From NCBI GenBank assembly GCA_024698485.1, contig JAILRC010000016.1:1-64000 (forward strand): a stretch of 64,000 nucleotides of DNA, read 5' to 3'. The position numbers and the translations under genes are program-made. Below are positions 25,731-35,379 of the stretch, in pieces (within the stretch, counting starts at the first letter, position 1; every line of letters begins with the position of its first letter). The notes under the pieces are model-generated. The model saw nothing but the letters and a program-made list of their open reading frames with translations, had not been told where the DNA came from and made no database searches. Source of the stretch: Lachnospiraceae bacterium (GTDB lineage: Bacteria > Bacillota > Clostridia > Lachnospirales > Lachnospiraceae).

Positions 25731-25768
25731 CGTGCAACGGAGCACACAACTCTGGGGCACGTTTTTTT
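25731..25768 (+). terminator. Promoter-proximal intrinsic terminator
   Basis: Stem CGTGC (25731) with GCACG (25757-25761), a 2x2 internal loop, inner stem CGGAG/CTCTG, loop CACACAA, then seven T. It starts about 9 bases after the predicted transcript start, so it would end transcription before the operon unless it is overcome, or it ends transcripts from further upstream. Confidence 0.65.
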
Positions 25769-25829
25769 ATTTGAAAACACTATACTATGCTATCACAACA
25801 GAGCATTAAAGAAAACGGAGGAAAAATTC

Positions 25830-26660
25830 ATGAAGACAGTAAAAAAGATCGCGGCTCTTTTGGGAGCAGCAGCCCTCAGCATCTCTCTTCTTGCGGGATG
25901 CGGAAAGAAAGCGGAAGAAAAGGTTGAAACCGCAAAGAGCAACATCGATCTGAGCGGAATTAAATTTATCAGCGACGGCGTTCTGAGTGTCGGTTGCGAA
26001 GTGGGCTACCCTCCCTTCGAGGATTTTGCGGAAGACGGCAAGACAGCCATTGGATATGACATTGACATCATCACTGAGGTGGCAAGAAGACTGGGACTCA
26101 AGGTTAACATCATCAACACTGCCTGGGACGGCATCTTTGCAGGCATCGACAACAACTACGACGTTGTATGCTCAGCCTGCACCATAACTCCCGAGCGCAA
26201 AGAGAGCATGCTCTTCTCGGACCCTTACATTTCAAACTATCAGGCAGTCATCCTTAAAAAAGGAAACAACAAGAAGATCACTTCCTTCAAGGATCTTAAC
26301 GGCATGACCGTTGCGGTACAGAAGGAGACCACTTCCGATGAACTTCTTAGCGACTACAAGTCCACAGGCACCATCAGCCTTGAGATCGTGGCAAACGAAA
26401 AGGTCTTGAGCTGCTTCACCCAGCTGGACAACGGAGAAGTGGATGCCGTCTGTGTGGATTCCACTGTTGCGGACGGCTATCTTGCAAAAAACGGCGACAA
26501 ATATATCTATGCATATAAGGATGAGACCGAGCCCGAGTTCTTCGGTATCGTAATGGGACTCAACAACACAGCTTTGCAGAAGGCTGTCAACGAAGTACTT
26601 GCCGAAATGGAAAAGGACGGATTCATAAAGGAGACCCTTGACTACTGGTTCGGACTGTAG
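25830..26660 (+). CDS. Amino-acid ABC transporter substrate-binding lipoprotein
   Basis: 276 residues from ATG 25830 (GGAGG 8 bases upstream). Frame-open codons back to 25719 are not translated because that ATG lies at or before the predicted transcript start. Signal peptide ends with lipobox LLAGC. The family-3 solute-binding fold follows: VGCEVGYPPFEDF, AIGYDIDIITEVARRLGL, WDGIFAGIDNNYDVVCSACTITPERKE (by ends), and a C-terminal ALQKAVNEVLAEMEKDGF. The G-Y-D-x-D-I ligand Asp and the arginine of TITPERK are kept, fitting a polar amino acid. Acts outside the membrane with the permease and ATPase encoded next. Confidence 0.92.
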   Translation: MKTVKKIAALLGAAALSISLLAGCGKKAEEKVETAKSNIDLSGIKFISDGVLSVGCEVGYPPFEDFAEDGKTAIGYDIDIITEVARRLGLKVNIINTAWDGIFAGIDNNYDVVCSACTITPERKESMLFSDPYISNYQAVILKKGNNKKITSFKDLNGMTVAVQKETTSDELLSDYKSTGTISLEIVANEKVLSCFTQLDNGEVDAVCVDSTVADGYLAKNGDKYIYAYKDETEPEFFGIVMGLNNTALQKAVNEVLAEMEKDGFIKETLDYWFGL

Positions 26661-26694
26661 GCATAAACACTGATTCAGATCGGATGGAGATCAT

Positions 26695-27738
26695 ATGAAG
26701 ACATTTCTGAAAGAACTGATCGATATCAAAAATTGGAAAAAGAAGACCAAGATCACAGGCATTGTGGTCTTGGGTCTTTTTGCCCTTTGCGTGATATTGG
26801 CACTGATGAAACCCTCGGAAGCGGACATGAAGGCTCAGGCTTCGGAGGAAATGCAGGAACTTTTAAAGAAGGATGAGACAGGAACGAGAAAAAGAGTGAC
26901 TGTGACTTACAACAGCCTCATTATCATCAATTACTGCTCCTTTTCTTCTTCCGGGGCAAATGCCCTGTCCGAAAAATATGTGGGCTTTGCGGGACACATA
27001 TTCCGGGCGGATGAGGGAGCGGGAAAGTTCACGGGACAGATGGTGAACTACACCTATCGAATGCTGGGAAGCGGAGAGAACATACTTCACGGGGCAAAGC
27101 TCACCCTGTTCCTTACCACCCTTTCCATGGTGATCGGTGTTGCTTTCGGAACGGTGCTGGCTCTTGGAAAGATCTCGAAGAACAAGGTGATAAGCAAGAT
27201 ATGCTCGTCATACATCTTTTTCTTCAGAGGAACTCCTCTCATGATACAGCTCTTCGTGGTCTACTACACACTGCCTGCGGTCTTCGGGTTTGCCTGGAGG
27301 GATCTGTTTTCGGCAGGAGACGAACAGGCTGTATACAAGGGAGCTTTCATTGCCGCACTCATCGCCTACGGCCTGAATTCCGGGGCATATTGCGCGGAGA
27401 TCGTGAGAGCAGCCATCCAGTCCATAGAAAAGGGACAGCATGAAGCTGCAAAGGCTCTGGGACTCAGTTACGGACAGACCATGAAACTCATAATCCTGCC
27501 TCAGTCGGTACGTCGTATGGTGCCTCCGGTATGTAACGAGTTCGTCATGATGCTTAAGGATGCATCCCTGGTGTTTGCCATTTCCCTTATGGACATCACT
27601 ACCATATCCAAGAACATCATGACCAGTGAGATATCTTACAACGTATTCCTGCCGGCTCTTGTCATCTATCTGGTGATCACCGCTTTCTTCACATGGATAT
27701 TTGATGCCATAGAGAAGAAATTCTCTCTTTACGAATAG
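26695..27738 (+). CDS. Amino-acid ABC transporter permease with N-terminal extension
   Basis: 347 residues, about 120 more than a typical HisM/GlnP permease. Residues 1-30 are cytosolic, helix ~22-42, then about 75 residues of predicted outer, polar sequence ([15 protein letters not shown] ... [11 protein letters not shown], by ends). The canonical permease begins near [19 protein letters not shown] and has the five-helix core with the EAA loop ([23 protein letters not shown]). The extra segment may contact the binding protein; I do not recognise it. GGAG lies before ATG 26695. Confidence 0.88.
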   Translation: MKTFLKELIDIKNWKKKTKITGIVVLGLFALCVILALMKPSEADMKAQASEEMQELLKKDETGTRKRVTVTYNSLIIINYCSFSSSGANALSEKYVGFAGHIFRADEGAGKFTGQMVNYTYRMLGSGENILHGAKLTLFLTTLSMVIGVAFGTVLALGKISKNKVISKICSSYIFFFRGTPLMIQLFVVYYTLPAVFGFAWRDLFSAGDEQAVYKGAFIAALIAYGLNSGAYCAEIVRAAIQSIEKGQHEAAKALGLSYGQTMKLIILPQSVRRMVPPVCNEFVMMLKDASLVFAISLMDITTISKNIMTSEISYNVFLPALVIYLVITAFFTWIFDAIEKKFSLYE

Positions 27739-27760
27739 TTTTCGGGATCAGGAGGAAAAA

Positions 27761-28537
27761 ATGGCTCAAAGCGAATATATTTTGGAAACGGAACATGTCA
27801 GCAAGAACTACGGAGATCTTGTGGTGTTGAAGGACATCAATCTCAAAGTGAAGAAGGGTGAAGTGATCTGCATCATCGGTCCTTCCGGGGCGGGCAAATC
27901 CACTTACTTAAGATCCCTGAACCAGCTGGAAAAGATCACATCCGGAAAGATCTTTATAAAAGGAGATCTTTTCCTTCACAGAGAAAACGATCACACTGTG
28001 GAGAGGATAGACAAAGCGACACAGAAAGCATTGCTCTTGGAAATGGGCATGTGCTTCCAGAGGTTCAATCTCTTTCCTCACAAGACTGTGCTCCAGAACA
28101 TAATGCTGGCTCCCATCGAGGTAAAGCATGAAGACAGGGAGACTGTAAAGGCAGAGGCTCTTGAACTTCTAAAGAAAGTGGGACTTGCGGACAAAGCGGA
28201 TGCATTTCCCAATCACCTTTCCGGAGGGCAGCAGCAGCGTGTGGCCATTGCAAGAGCTCTTGCAATGAAGCCTGAGATAATGCTTTTTGACGAACCCACT
28301 TCCGCATTGGATCCGGAACTGGTGGGAGACGTGCTTCAGGTAATGAAGGACCTTGCAAATGAAGGAATGACAATGCTTGTGGTGACTCATGAAATGGGAT
28401 TTGCAAAAGAGGTGGCAGATCGTGTATTATTTATGGCGGATGGAATCGTAGCAGAGGAAGGAACGCCGGAACACATATTTGAACATCCCGAGAATCCCAG
28501 GACCAAGAGCTTTCTTAAGTCGGTCCTGAACGCATAA
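27761..28537 (+). CDS. Amino-acid ABC transporter ATP-binding protein (GlnQ/HisP-type)
   Basis: 258 residues. Walker [11 protein letters not shown]-loop [12 protein letters not shown], signature [17 protein letters not shown], Walker [16 protein letters not shown]-loop VVTHEMGFA: a standard polar amino-acid importer ATPase. GGAGG 6 bases before the ATG. The order binding protein, permease, ATPase is a complete import operon. A divergence from the family is an insert after the Walker A region ([15 protein letters not shown]). Confidence 0.93.
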   Translation: MAQSEYILETEHVSKNYGDLVVLKDINLKVKKGEVICIIGPSGAGKSTYLRSLNQLEKITSGKIFIKGDLFLHRENDHTVERIDKATQKALLLEMGMCFQRFNLFPHKTVLQNIMLAPIEVKHEDRETVKAEALELLKKVGLADKADAFPNHLSGGQQQRVAIARALAMKPEIMLFDEPTSALDPELVGDVLQVMKDLANEGMTMLVVTHEMGFAKEVADRVLFMADGIVAEEGTPEHIFEHPENPRTKSFLKSVLNA

Positions 28538-28558
28538 AAGTGTTTTCGGCAGATAGAA

Positions 28559-29506
28559 ATGAGTATTAAACAAGTAAGAAGTTCATTGGTATTGGTGCTG
28601 ACCGCAGTGATCTGGGGTGTGGCATTTGTTGCGCAGACCGAAGGCGGAGACGCGGTGGGACCCTTTTCTTTCAACGCCGTTCGCTTTCTCATAGGTTCTG
28701 TGGTTCTTGTACCTGTGATCAAGGCTCTGGACAGAACAAAGTTCTCCGTCCGGAGGCCGGTGACCGGGGAAGAGCGTAAGAGGTTGTGGATCTACGGCTG
28801 CCTTGTGGGCGGGGCTTTGTTTCCGGCAGTCAATGCCCAGCAACTGGGGATCTATCTGGGAGCCCAGGTGAGCAAAGCAGGTTTTCTGACCGCTTTGTAC
28901 ATTATCATGGTCCCGATCCTGGGACTATTCGTAAAAAAGAAATGTGGCTGGAATGTCTGGCTGGGAGTGCTGATCAGCATAGCAGGCCTGTATTTCCTTT
29001 GCATGACGGGAGGAACCGGGTTCCAACTCATGGATCTTGCTCTCTTGGCATCGGCCCTTTTGTTCTCCGTACAGATCCTTATGATCGACAGTTTTGCACC
29101 CCTGACCGATCCCGTAAGGCTTTCCTCCATACAGTTCCTGGTGTGCGGAGTGCTTTCCTTTATCCCGGCACTGATCTTTGATGTGCCCCGGAGCGGAGGC
29201 TTCGCAGGATGGATGGGATCCTTTGCAGGGTGGGAGGCATGGCTTCCCATACTGTATGCGGGGGTGCTCAGCAGCGGAGTTGCTTATACCCTTCAGGTGG
29301 TAGCACAGCCGGGACTTAATCCGACCATTGCCTCTCTCATCATGAGCTTTGAAGCCGTTTTCGGGACTCTGGCGGGATGGATCCTGTTGCACCAGACCTT
29401 GTCCGCAAGGGAAGTGGCCGGCTGCATACTGATGTTTGCCGCCATCATTATCGCACAGCTCCCTTTGCCTGCTGTATTTATAAAAAAAGAGAAAGTTACG
29501 GAATAA
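28559..29506 (+). CDS. EamA/DMT-family permease
   Basis: 315 residues with ten hydrophobic segments in two EamA repeats (~8-150 and ~160-300). Typical marks are LTAVIWGVAFVAQ in helix 1, GPFSFNAVRF, and the C-terminal ALIMSFEAVFGTLAGWILLHQ block (SFEAVF with E, here by ends). These drug/metabolite transporters usually export amino acids, nucleosides or their derivatives. It is 21 bases after the ATPase gene; weak ribosome site, so it may be read from the operon by coupling. Followed by a terminator. Confidence 0.85.
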   Translation: MSIKQVRSSLVLVLTAVIWGVAFVAQTEGGDAVGPFSFNAVRFLIGSVVLVPVIKALDRTKFSVRRPVTGEERKRLWIYGCLVGGALFPAVNAQQLGIYLGAQVSKAGFLTALYIIMVPILGLFVKKKCGWNVWLGVLISIAGLYFLCMTGGTGFQLMDLALLASALLFSVQILMIDSFAPLTDPVRLSSIQFLVCGVLSFIPALIFDVPRSGGFAGWMGSFAGWEAWLPILYAGVLSSGVAYTLQVVAQPGLNPTIASLIMSFEAVFGTLAGWILLHQTLSAREVAGCILMFAAIIIAQLPLPAVFIKKEKVTE

Positions 29507-29512
29507 CTGTAG

Positions 29513-29563
29513 CCTCGACGTGGGATTGCATTTCGATATGTACTCCGTCGGGGTTATTTTTTT
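29513..29563 (+). terminator. Terminator after the EamA gene
   Basis: CCTCGACG at 29513-29520 pairs with CGTCGGGG at 29546-29553 (one G-T pair) and is followed by TTATTTTTTT. It ends the amino-acid transport/EamA unit. Confidence 0.7.
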
Positions 29564-29657
29564 ATAAAATAATTCTTAAACAGTTGTCTGATAATTCTCA
29601 TTGTGTTATATTCATGATATAATTTTTTGAAAACTTCACATGAAAAGGAGCAATTAT

Positions 29658-31337
29658 ATGACAAGATCATCCGGAAACGAGACGATAGCCCAGTCACTTA
29701 AGAGAATGACATCCACCACGAGTCTTTTGTTCATTATTCTGGCAGCGTTAATGCTGATCTTCCTCGGCGTTATCTCATGGAACTTTTGGAGCTTCTATAA
29801 TGTAGAATATGTGACAGAAAAGTATCAGATGGAGATCAGAAAGGACGTTCAGACCATCAACAAACGGCTTCTTTTTGCACAGGCATCCAATGATGCGGCA
29901 GTCACCAAGGCACAGTCTGACGATCTGAAAAAAAGGTTTGACAAGATCACTTCCTACTTCGGCGTCATCTCCGGAAACCTCAAAGATGATGCTCTGGGCA
30001 CCAAGCTGAACAAAGCCTGGAATGATGTAAAGAATGCTTCTTTCGATATGCTGGACCTTGTGAACAAAGGTGATTCCGCAGGGGCGCTTGCTTTTTACAA
30101 CGACACATTGAACGAGGTGTCCGAAGTTCTGGCGGATCTTTTGGACGAAACGGGTGCCATGGCCGACAGGGCGGCAGAGAGAAAATTCCGTTCAACCATC
30201 GGTTTTTCCGTGATATCGGTAATTGTTCTTGTTCTGGCAACGGGAGTGACCATCTACCTGAGTAACAGAAACGGCAAAGCCATTACCGAAGACATAGGAA
30301 ACGCTCTGCAGGTTCTGGATGCTGCGGCGGTTGAGATCGCCAAAGGAAATGTACATGCGGAGATCGTTTACGACGGTCAGGATGAGATCGGAGCCGTGGC
30401 AGAGCAGCTGCGTATAGCGGTCACATCCCTTTCCGAGTATATAGACAAGATAAGCACCGTGATGTCCACCATGGCAAACGGCAATTTCAATATCCGTTTT
30501 GAAAAGAACTTCGAAGGAGATTTTGTCTCCATCCAGAATGCCATTGAAAGCTTTTCGCTTGAGATCTCGGAATCCATGAAAGCCATCAAAGGGGTTGCGG
30601 GAGATGTTTCCAACGGTGCGGACCGTCTGGCGGGAGCGGGAAAGAGCCTGGCAGACACTACCGTAAATCAGGCGGATATAGTGGACAATCTTTCGAAGCA
30701 GGTAAATAACATTGCCAATGAGATCTCCGGTAATTCAACGGAGGCGGAGAACATCTCCAAGGATGTGGAGAGAGTTGTGGGCAGCATCATCCTGAGCAAC
30801 AAGAAGATGACAGAGGTAGTTAATGCCATGAACAACATTTCATCTTCCTCTGAGCAGATCAGTAAGATCATAGACACCATCAACGATATTGCGGATCAGA
30901 CCAACCTTCTTTCACTAAATGCCAGTGTTGAGGCATCCAGAGCGGGGGAGGCAGGCAGAGGTTTTGCCGTGGTTGCTTCCGAGGTTTCCCAGCTGGCGGG
31001 ACAGACAGTGAATGCGGCACAGAATACCGCAAACCTGATCAACGAGTCTTTAAAGAGTGTGGAGGAAGGCATTAAGATCGCAAATGACACGGCAGATGAG
31101 TTCAACGCCATGGTCAGCAGGGTAGAAGACATCAGAGACAAAGTAAAGCAGATCGCCGACAGTTCGATCAGGCATTCCAATTCCGTACAGGATCTTTCCG
31201 TAAACATCGGAGAGATCGCCGAAGAAGGAAGGAACAATGCCGCAACATCCGAGGAATCCCTTGCGCTCAGTACCGAAATGAACGAACATGCCATTACTCT
31301 TAAGGAAATGGTGGATCATTTCGAGCTTAAAGGATGA
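29658..31337 (+). CDS. Methyl-accepting chemotaxis protein
   Basis: 559 residues from ATG 29658 (AAGGAG 8 bases upstream; an earlier in-frame ATG at 29640 lies before that site). Helix ~20-42, a helical outer domain ~43-170 of 4HB type, helix ~178-200, HAMP ~200-255, then the signalling domain with the conserved tip ([25 protein letters not shown] by ends) and a long coiled coil. Receives ligands outside and signals to CheA/CheW, not found in this window. The only motility-linked gene here apart from the EAL protein. A terminator precedes it; no clear one follows. Confidence 0.93.
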   Translation: MTRSSGNETIAQSLKRMTSTTSLLFIILAALMLIFLGVISWNFWSFYNVEYVTEKYQMEIRKDVQTINKRLLFAQASNDAAVTKAQSDDLKKRFDKITSYFGVISGNLKDDALGTKLNKAWNDVKNASFDMLDLVNKGDSAGALAFYNDTLNEVSEVLADLLDETGAMADRAAERKFRSTIGFSVISVIVLVLATGVTIYLSNRNGKAITEDIGNALQVLDAAAVEIAKGNVHAEIVYDGQDEIGAVAEQLRIAVTSLSEYIDKISTVMSTMANGNFNIRFEKNFEGDFVSIQNAIESFSLEISESMKAIKGVAGDVSNGADRLAGAGKSLADTTVNQADIVDNLSKQVNNIANEISGNSTEAENISKDVERVVGSIILSNKKMTEVVNAMNNISSSSEQISKIIDTINDIADQTNLLSLNASVEASRAGEAGRGFAVVASEVSQLAGQTVNAAQNTANLINESLKSVEEGIKIANDTADEFNAMVSRVEDIRDKVKQIADSSIRHSNSVQDLSVNIGEIAEEGRNNAATSEESLALSTEMNEHAITLKEMVDHFELKG

Positions 31338-31379
31338 GAATGTTCTTTCGTCCTCTTTCATAAAAAAATAAAATTCTTC

Positions 31380-31408
31380 TTGCAATAAAAAAAACTTAGG
31401 TGTATAAT
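31380..31408 (+). promoter_or_regulatory. Promoter of rpmE
   Basis: TTGCAA (31380-31385), 17 bases rich in A, TATAAT (31403-31408), with TG two bases before the -10. Start near 31415, giving a 105-base leader. Confidence 0.75.
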
Positions 31409-31463
31409 CTCTTAGCATTTGGTTTTGTTAACAGTGTTTTTAGGGCACGGAAGCCTTGAAAAC

Positions 31464-31504
31464 ACGCACATCAGAAGTTCTGAGCCAAATCTCAGAACCC
31501 GCGT
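31464..31504 (+). promoter_or_regulatory. rpmE leader hairpin, candidate L31 autoregulatory element
   Basis: GTTCTGAG/CTCAGAAC (31477-31498, perfect 8 bases, loop CCAAAT) nested in ACGC/GCGT (31464-31467 with 31501-31504). It sits 17 bases before the rpmE start, close to the ribosome site AAGGAG. Structured leaders bound by L31 are known in Firmicutes; similarity to a specific family was not tested. Confidence 0.45.
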
Positions 31505-31520
31505 TGAAAGGAGAAAGATC

Positions 31521-31721
31521 ATGAAAGAGGATATCCAGCCTAAATACGAAGTATCTCATGTTACATGCAACTGCGGTAACACATTTGAGACTCGTTCCAC
31601 AAAGGGTGATATTCACGTTGAAATCTGCTCTAAGTGCCATCCTTTTTACACCGGCCAGCAGAAGGCTTCTGCAGCCCGTGGCGCAATTGAGAAGTTCAAT
31701 CGTAAGTACGGCCTTGCATAG
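31521..31721 (+). CDS. rpmE: 50S ribosomal protein L31 (zinc-binding type)
   Basis: 66 residues, the usual length. Zinc-binding cysteines are present in CNCG and CSKCHPFYTG, with the typical end AIEKFNRKYG. This is the C+ form, which needs zinc and can be replaced by a paralog under zinc shortage in some Firmicutes. ATG 31521 follows AAGGAG; the longer frame back to 31419 is the leader. Followed by a strong terminator, then yqhQ, prmC and prfA as in many Clostridia. Confidence 0.97.
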   Translation: MKEDIQPKYEVSHVTCNCGNTFETRSTKGDIHVEICSKCHPFYTGQQKASAARGAIEKFNRKYGLA

Positions 31722-31737
31722 GTTATAGAAAAACGAC

Positions 31738-31776
31738 CGGGGTGAGATTATATTGCGATAATCTCATCCCGTTTTT
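31738..31776 (+). terminator. Terminator after rpmE
   Basis: CGGGGTGAGATTAT with its complement ATAATCTCATCCCG, loop TGCG-like, followed by TTTTTC. It begins 17 bases after the rpmE stop. Confidence 0.9.
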
Positions 31777-31888
31777 CTGTATCTATGGACTGTAAAATTT
31801 TAAAGAATTGTGCTATACTATACGAGCAATTTTGAAATGAACGGATTGCCGTTTTGAATAATTACTTTTTCACTTATCCGGAGGTTAT

Positions 31889-33415
31889 ATGAAGTCATCG
31901 GGAATAGGGGGACAGGCCGTTATCGAAGGCGTTATGATGCGTAATCGCGGGCAGTATGCCATTGCGGTTCGTAAGCCCAACGGTGAAATTGAGGTTGACG
32001 TTAAGAGCTGCGGTGATGTAAGCAAGAGAAACAGATTTTTCAGGCTTCCCATCGTTCGCGGCGTTATGGCTTTTATAGATTCGCTTACACTCGGAATGAG
32101 CACTCTGCAGTATTCCGCTTCTTTTTATGATGAAGAGGCAAAGGAGGGCTCCCTTGAGAAGAGACTCAACAACATTACGAAGGGACACGGGGAGAAGATC
32201 CTCGACGTTCTTACCGTAACGTTTTCGGTGGTTCTGGCCCTTGTGATTTTTGTGCTTGTGCCCATGCTCATCACAAGTTTTATTTCGCCCTACCTTCAGT
32301 TTGAACATTCTCGTCTTGTAGTATCGTTCATCGAAGGCGTTTTGAGAGTACTCATTTTCATCCTTTATATCGTTCTCATCTCCAGGATGGAAGATATAAA
32401 ACGTATGTTCATGTATCACGGTGCGGAGCACAAATGCATCAACTGCATCGAGCACGGAAGAACTCTTACCGTGGACAATGTAAGACGTTCCAGCAAGGAA
32501 CACAAGCGCTGCGGAACCAGCTTTATGCTGAATGTTATGCTCATCAGCATCCTGCTCTTCATGGTCATCGATGTTGACAGCATCCTTATCAAACTTTTGC
32601 TGAGACTGGTACTCATCCCCGTTATAGCGGGCGTATCCTATGAATTTACCCGTATCGCGGGCAAAACGGACAATAAATTTGTGAACCTTCTTTCCAAACC
32701 CGGACTTTTAATGCAGGCCCTCACCACCAAGGAGCCCGATGATTCCATGATCGAAGTGGGCATCGCTTCCGTAGAGGCTGTATTTGACTGGGAGCCTTTT
32801 GTTGAAGGCATCAAGAATGAAAGAAGAGCCGGAAGAGCCGGCGCCGTTACCGAACGCAGAAAGCGCGAGACAGCGGAAAAGACCGAGAAAACGGGACAGA
32901 CAGCGAAGAACGACAAGTCCGAAAACCGCAAGTCCGCCAAGTCTTCCGACAACGGCGGGAATGAGAGACGTCATGAGAGGACGGAAGAAAGGAAGCGCGA
33001 GACGGCTCCGATCCCTGAAGTGACCGAAGAAGAGAAGGTCATGGCTCCCATTTCCGAAGAAGCTTTCAGACCTTTGGAGATAGACATTTCGGATCTTTTT
33101 GACATCAAACTTCCCGAAGCGGAAGCGGATACAAAGAAGAATTCGAAAAAGAATGCCAAAGAGCAGCCTAAGGAGGAAACTCCTCAGGAGAGAGAATTGA
33201 GACAGAAGCATGAGCAGGAGGCAGATGAACTTCTTGCGGCTCTGGATATCATGTTTGAGTATCACGGAGCAAAGACCGTTACCGAGATGAGCGACGATCC
33301 GGCTGTTACAAGCGGTGAAAATGTTGTTTTCAACTTTGATTCCGAGGCGGTAAGACATGCGCAGGATGCGTTGGATACGGAAGCATCGTCGAGACAGCAG
33401 GCACAGAACGCATGA
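31889..33415 (+). CDS. yqhQ: YqhQ-family (DUF1385) membrane protein with charged C-terminal extension
   Basis: 508 residues, about 190 more than usual. Residues 1-310 match the family: GGQAVIEGVMMRNRG at the start, helices near 100-130, 145-170, 210-245, and a conserved YHGAEHKCINCIEHG with Cys/His. After residue ~315 come about 190 residues rich in Lys, Glu, Arg (KTEKTGQ, ERRHERTEERKRET), with no known domain. Function of the family is unknown; its place before prmC and prfA is conserved. Start has GGAGG upstream. Confidence 0.85.
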   Translation: MKSSGIGGQAVIEGVMMRNRGQYAIAVRKPNGEIEVDVKSCGDVSKRNRFFRLPIVRGVMAFIDSLTLGMSTLQYSASFYDEEAKEGSLEKRLNNITKGHGEKILDVLTVTFSVVLALVIFVLVPMLITSFISPYLQFEHSRLVVSFIEGVLRVLIFILYIVLISRMEDIKRMFMYHGAEHKCINCIEHGRTLTVDNVRRSSKEHKRCGTSFMLNVMLISILLFMVIDVDSILIKLLLRLVLIPVIAGVSYEFTRIAGKTDNKFVNLLSKPGLLMQALTTKEPDDSMIEVGIASVEAVFDWEPFVEGIKNERRAGRAGAVTERRKRETAEKTEKTGQTAKNDKSENRKSAKSSDNGGNERRHERTEERKRETAPIPEVTEEEKVMAPISEEAFRPLEIDISDLFDIKLPEAEADTKKNSKKNAKEQPKEETPQERELRQKHEQEADELLAALDIMFEYHGAKTVTEMSDDPAVTSGENVVFNFDSEAVRHAQDALDTEASSRQQAQNA

Positions 33416-33443
33416 GGCGTAATGTGCTTACCTATGGTAGCAT

Positions 33444-34295
33444 ATGACATATAAAGAACTGTTAAAAGAAATCACAGACAGATTAAAGGCGACAAACGTT
33501 CCGGAGGCAGAATCGGATGCTTGGCGCCTTTTTGAAGGTATTACGGGCTTCGACAGAGCGACGCTCTTCCTTAGGGGAAACGAGACCGCGGACCATGAAA
33601 AGGAAGCAAAGGCACTGGAATGGACGGATAGGAGGCTTACGGGCTGCCCTGTTCAGTACATCATCGGGACACAGGAATTTTGCGGCTTTGAATTCGAAGT
33701 GGCTCCCGACACCCTGATCCCCAGATTCGACACCGAAGTTCTGGTGGACGTCGTTTCAAAAGAGGCATCGGGAAAGAGCGTTCTGGACATGTGCACCGGA
33801 ACAGGCTGCATATTGATCTCTCTGGCAAGGCTCTGCGACCTTGAGACGGCTGTGGGATGCGACATTTCCGAAAAGGCCGTGGAACTGGCAAAAAGAAACG
33901 CAAAGAGGAACGGGACTGCGGAAAAAACGCTGTTTTTTGTGGGGGACCTTTTTGAGGCTTTAAAAGATACCGAATTCGAAGATCATAAATTTGATATCAT
34001 AGTTTCCAATCCGCCATACATCAGATCGGCGGATATAGAAGAACTGTCCCCCACCGTGCGTGATTTTGAGCCGCGCAGGGCGCTGGACGGTATGGAGGAC
34101 GGGTTATGTTTTTACAGAAGGATTACAAAAGAGGCCACTTATAGCCTTAAAGATAACGGATTACTGGCTTACGAGATCGGATGGGATCAGGGAGCATGTG
34201 TCAGTGCGATCATGAAGGATCACGGTTTTAAAGAGATCGAAGTGATCAAGGATTATGCGGGATTGGACCGCATCGTTATCGGAAGGAAAGGATAA
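33444..34295 (+). CDS. prmC: Peptide chain release factor N5-glutamine methyltransferase
   Basis: 283 residues. N-terminal helical domain, then a class I SAM methyltransferase domain with the motif I loop [10 protein letters not shown] in [10 protein letters not shown], and the catalytic [10 protein letters not shown]. PrmC methylates the Gln of the GGQ loop in RF1/RF2. prfA, its substrate, begins 4 bases after its stop. Translational start: ATG 33444; no strong ribosome site, spacing of 28 bases from yqhQ. Confidence 0.95.
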   Translation: MTYKELLKEITDRLKATNVPEAESDAWRLFEGITGFDRATLFLRGNETADHEKEAKALEWTDRRLTGCPVQYIIGTQEFCGFEFEVAPDTLIPRFDTEVLVDVVSKEASGKSVLDMCTGTGCILISLARLCDLETAVGCDISEKAVELAKRNAKRNGTAEKTLFFVGDLFEALKDTEFEDHKFDIIVSNPPYIRSADIEELSPTVRDFEPRRALDGMEDGLCFYRRITKEATYSLKDNGLLAYEIGWDQGACVSAIMKDHGFKEIEVIKDYAGLDRIVIGRKG

Positions 34296-34299
34296 AGAT

Positions 34300-35376
34300 A
34301 TGTTTGATAAATTGGAAGATCTGATAAAGAGATATGAGGAGATCCAGAACGAACTGGCAGATCCTCAGGTGGTGAACGATCAGGCGCGTTTCAAGAAACT
34401 CATGAAGGAGTCCAACGACCTTCAGGAACTGGTGGAGACCTACACCACATACAAGAAAGAAAAGCAGAACATCCAGGACTCTCTGGATCTTCTGGACAGT
34501 GAGTCCGATGAAGAGATGAGAGAACTGGCAAAAGAAGAACTTGACAATTCCAAGAAGAATGTGGAAAAACTGGAGCAGGAGCTCAAGATCCTTCTTCTGC
34601 CCAAGGATCCCAACGACGAAAAGAACGTTTGCGTGGAGATCAGAGCAGGCGCAGGCGGTGAAGAGGCGGCGCTCTTTGCTGCGGAACTTTACAGGATGTA
34701 TTCGAAGTATGCGGAATCTCAGAGATGGAGAACAGAACTTGTGAGCATCAATGAGTCCGAGATCGGCGGAATAAAGGAATGTGTGTTCATGCTCAGCGGA
34801 GACAGGGTTTATTCCAAACTCAAGTATGAGAGCGGAGTGCACAGAGTACAGAGAGTTCCCGTTACGGAAAGCGGCGGAAGGATCCACACGTCCACGGCTA
34901 CGGTGGCCATAATGCCCGAAGCGGAAGAAGTGGACGTAAAGATCGATCCCAAGGACTACAGGATCGACGTGTTCCGTTCGTCGGGTAACGGCGGTCAGTG
35001 TGTCAACACCACGGACTCTGCCGTTCGTCTTACTCACTATCCCACAGGTATCGTCATCTCCTGTCAGGACGAGAAGTCACAGCTTAAGAACAGAGACAAG
35101 GCTTTGAGAGTTCTCAGAGCAAAGCTTTATGAATTGGAACTGGAAAAGGCTCATGATGCGGAAGCAGCCGCAAGAAAGAGTCAGGTGGGAACAGGCGACC
35201 GTTCCGAGAAAGTCAGAACCTACAACTTCCCTCAGGGACGTTGCACGGATCACAGGATACATTTCACATCCTATGCTCTGGACGATGTTATGAACGGAGA
35301 CCTTCAGGAATTTGTTGATGCCCTTACCGCAGCGGATCAGGCGGCAAAGCTTGCGGATATGGCAGCGGAACAGTAA
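34300..35376 (+). CDS. prfA: Peptide chain release factor 1
   Basis: 358 residues from ATG 34300 (GGAAAGGATAA before it); 15 upstream codons inside prmC are not used. The GGQ catalytic loop is at 231-233 ([20 protein letters not shown] by ends), and the stop-codon-reading segment is [17 protein letters not shown], with PVT as the PxT motif of RF1. Reads UAA and UAG. Last residues [11 protein letters not shown] are usual. Same unit as prmC and the methyltransferase 4 bases on. Confidence 0.97.
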   Translation: MFDKLEDLIKRYEEIQNELADPQVVNDQARFKKLMKESNDLQELVETYTTYKKEKQNIQDSLDLLDSESDEEMRELAKEELDNSKKNVEKLEQELKILLLPKDPNDEKNVCVEIRAGAGGEEAALFAAELYRMYSKYAESQRWRTELVSINESEIGGIKECVFMLSGDRVYSKLKYESGVHRVQRVPVTESGGRIHTSTATVAIMPEAEEVDVKIDPKDYRIDVFRSSGNGGQCVNTTDSAVRLTHYPTGIVISCQDEKSQLKNRDKALRVLRAKLYELELEKAHDAEAAARKSQVGTGDRSEKVRTYNFPQGRCTDHRIHFTSYALDDVMNGDLQEFVDALTAADQAAKLADMAAEQ

Positions 35377-35379
35377 CGG

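Noticed and set aside
25719-25829. Upstream start of the binding-protein gene at 25719
   Set aside because: It lies at or before the predicted transcript start and the region is an intrinsic terminator; the normal signal peptide starts at 25830.
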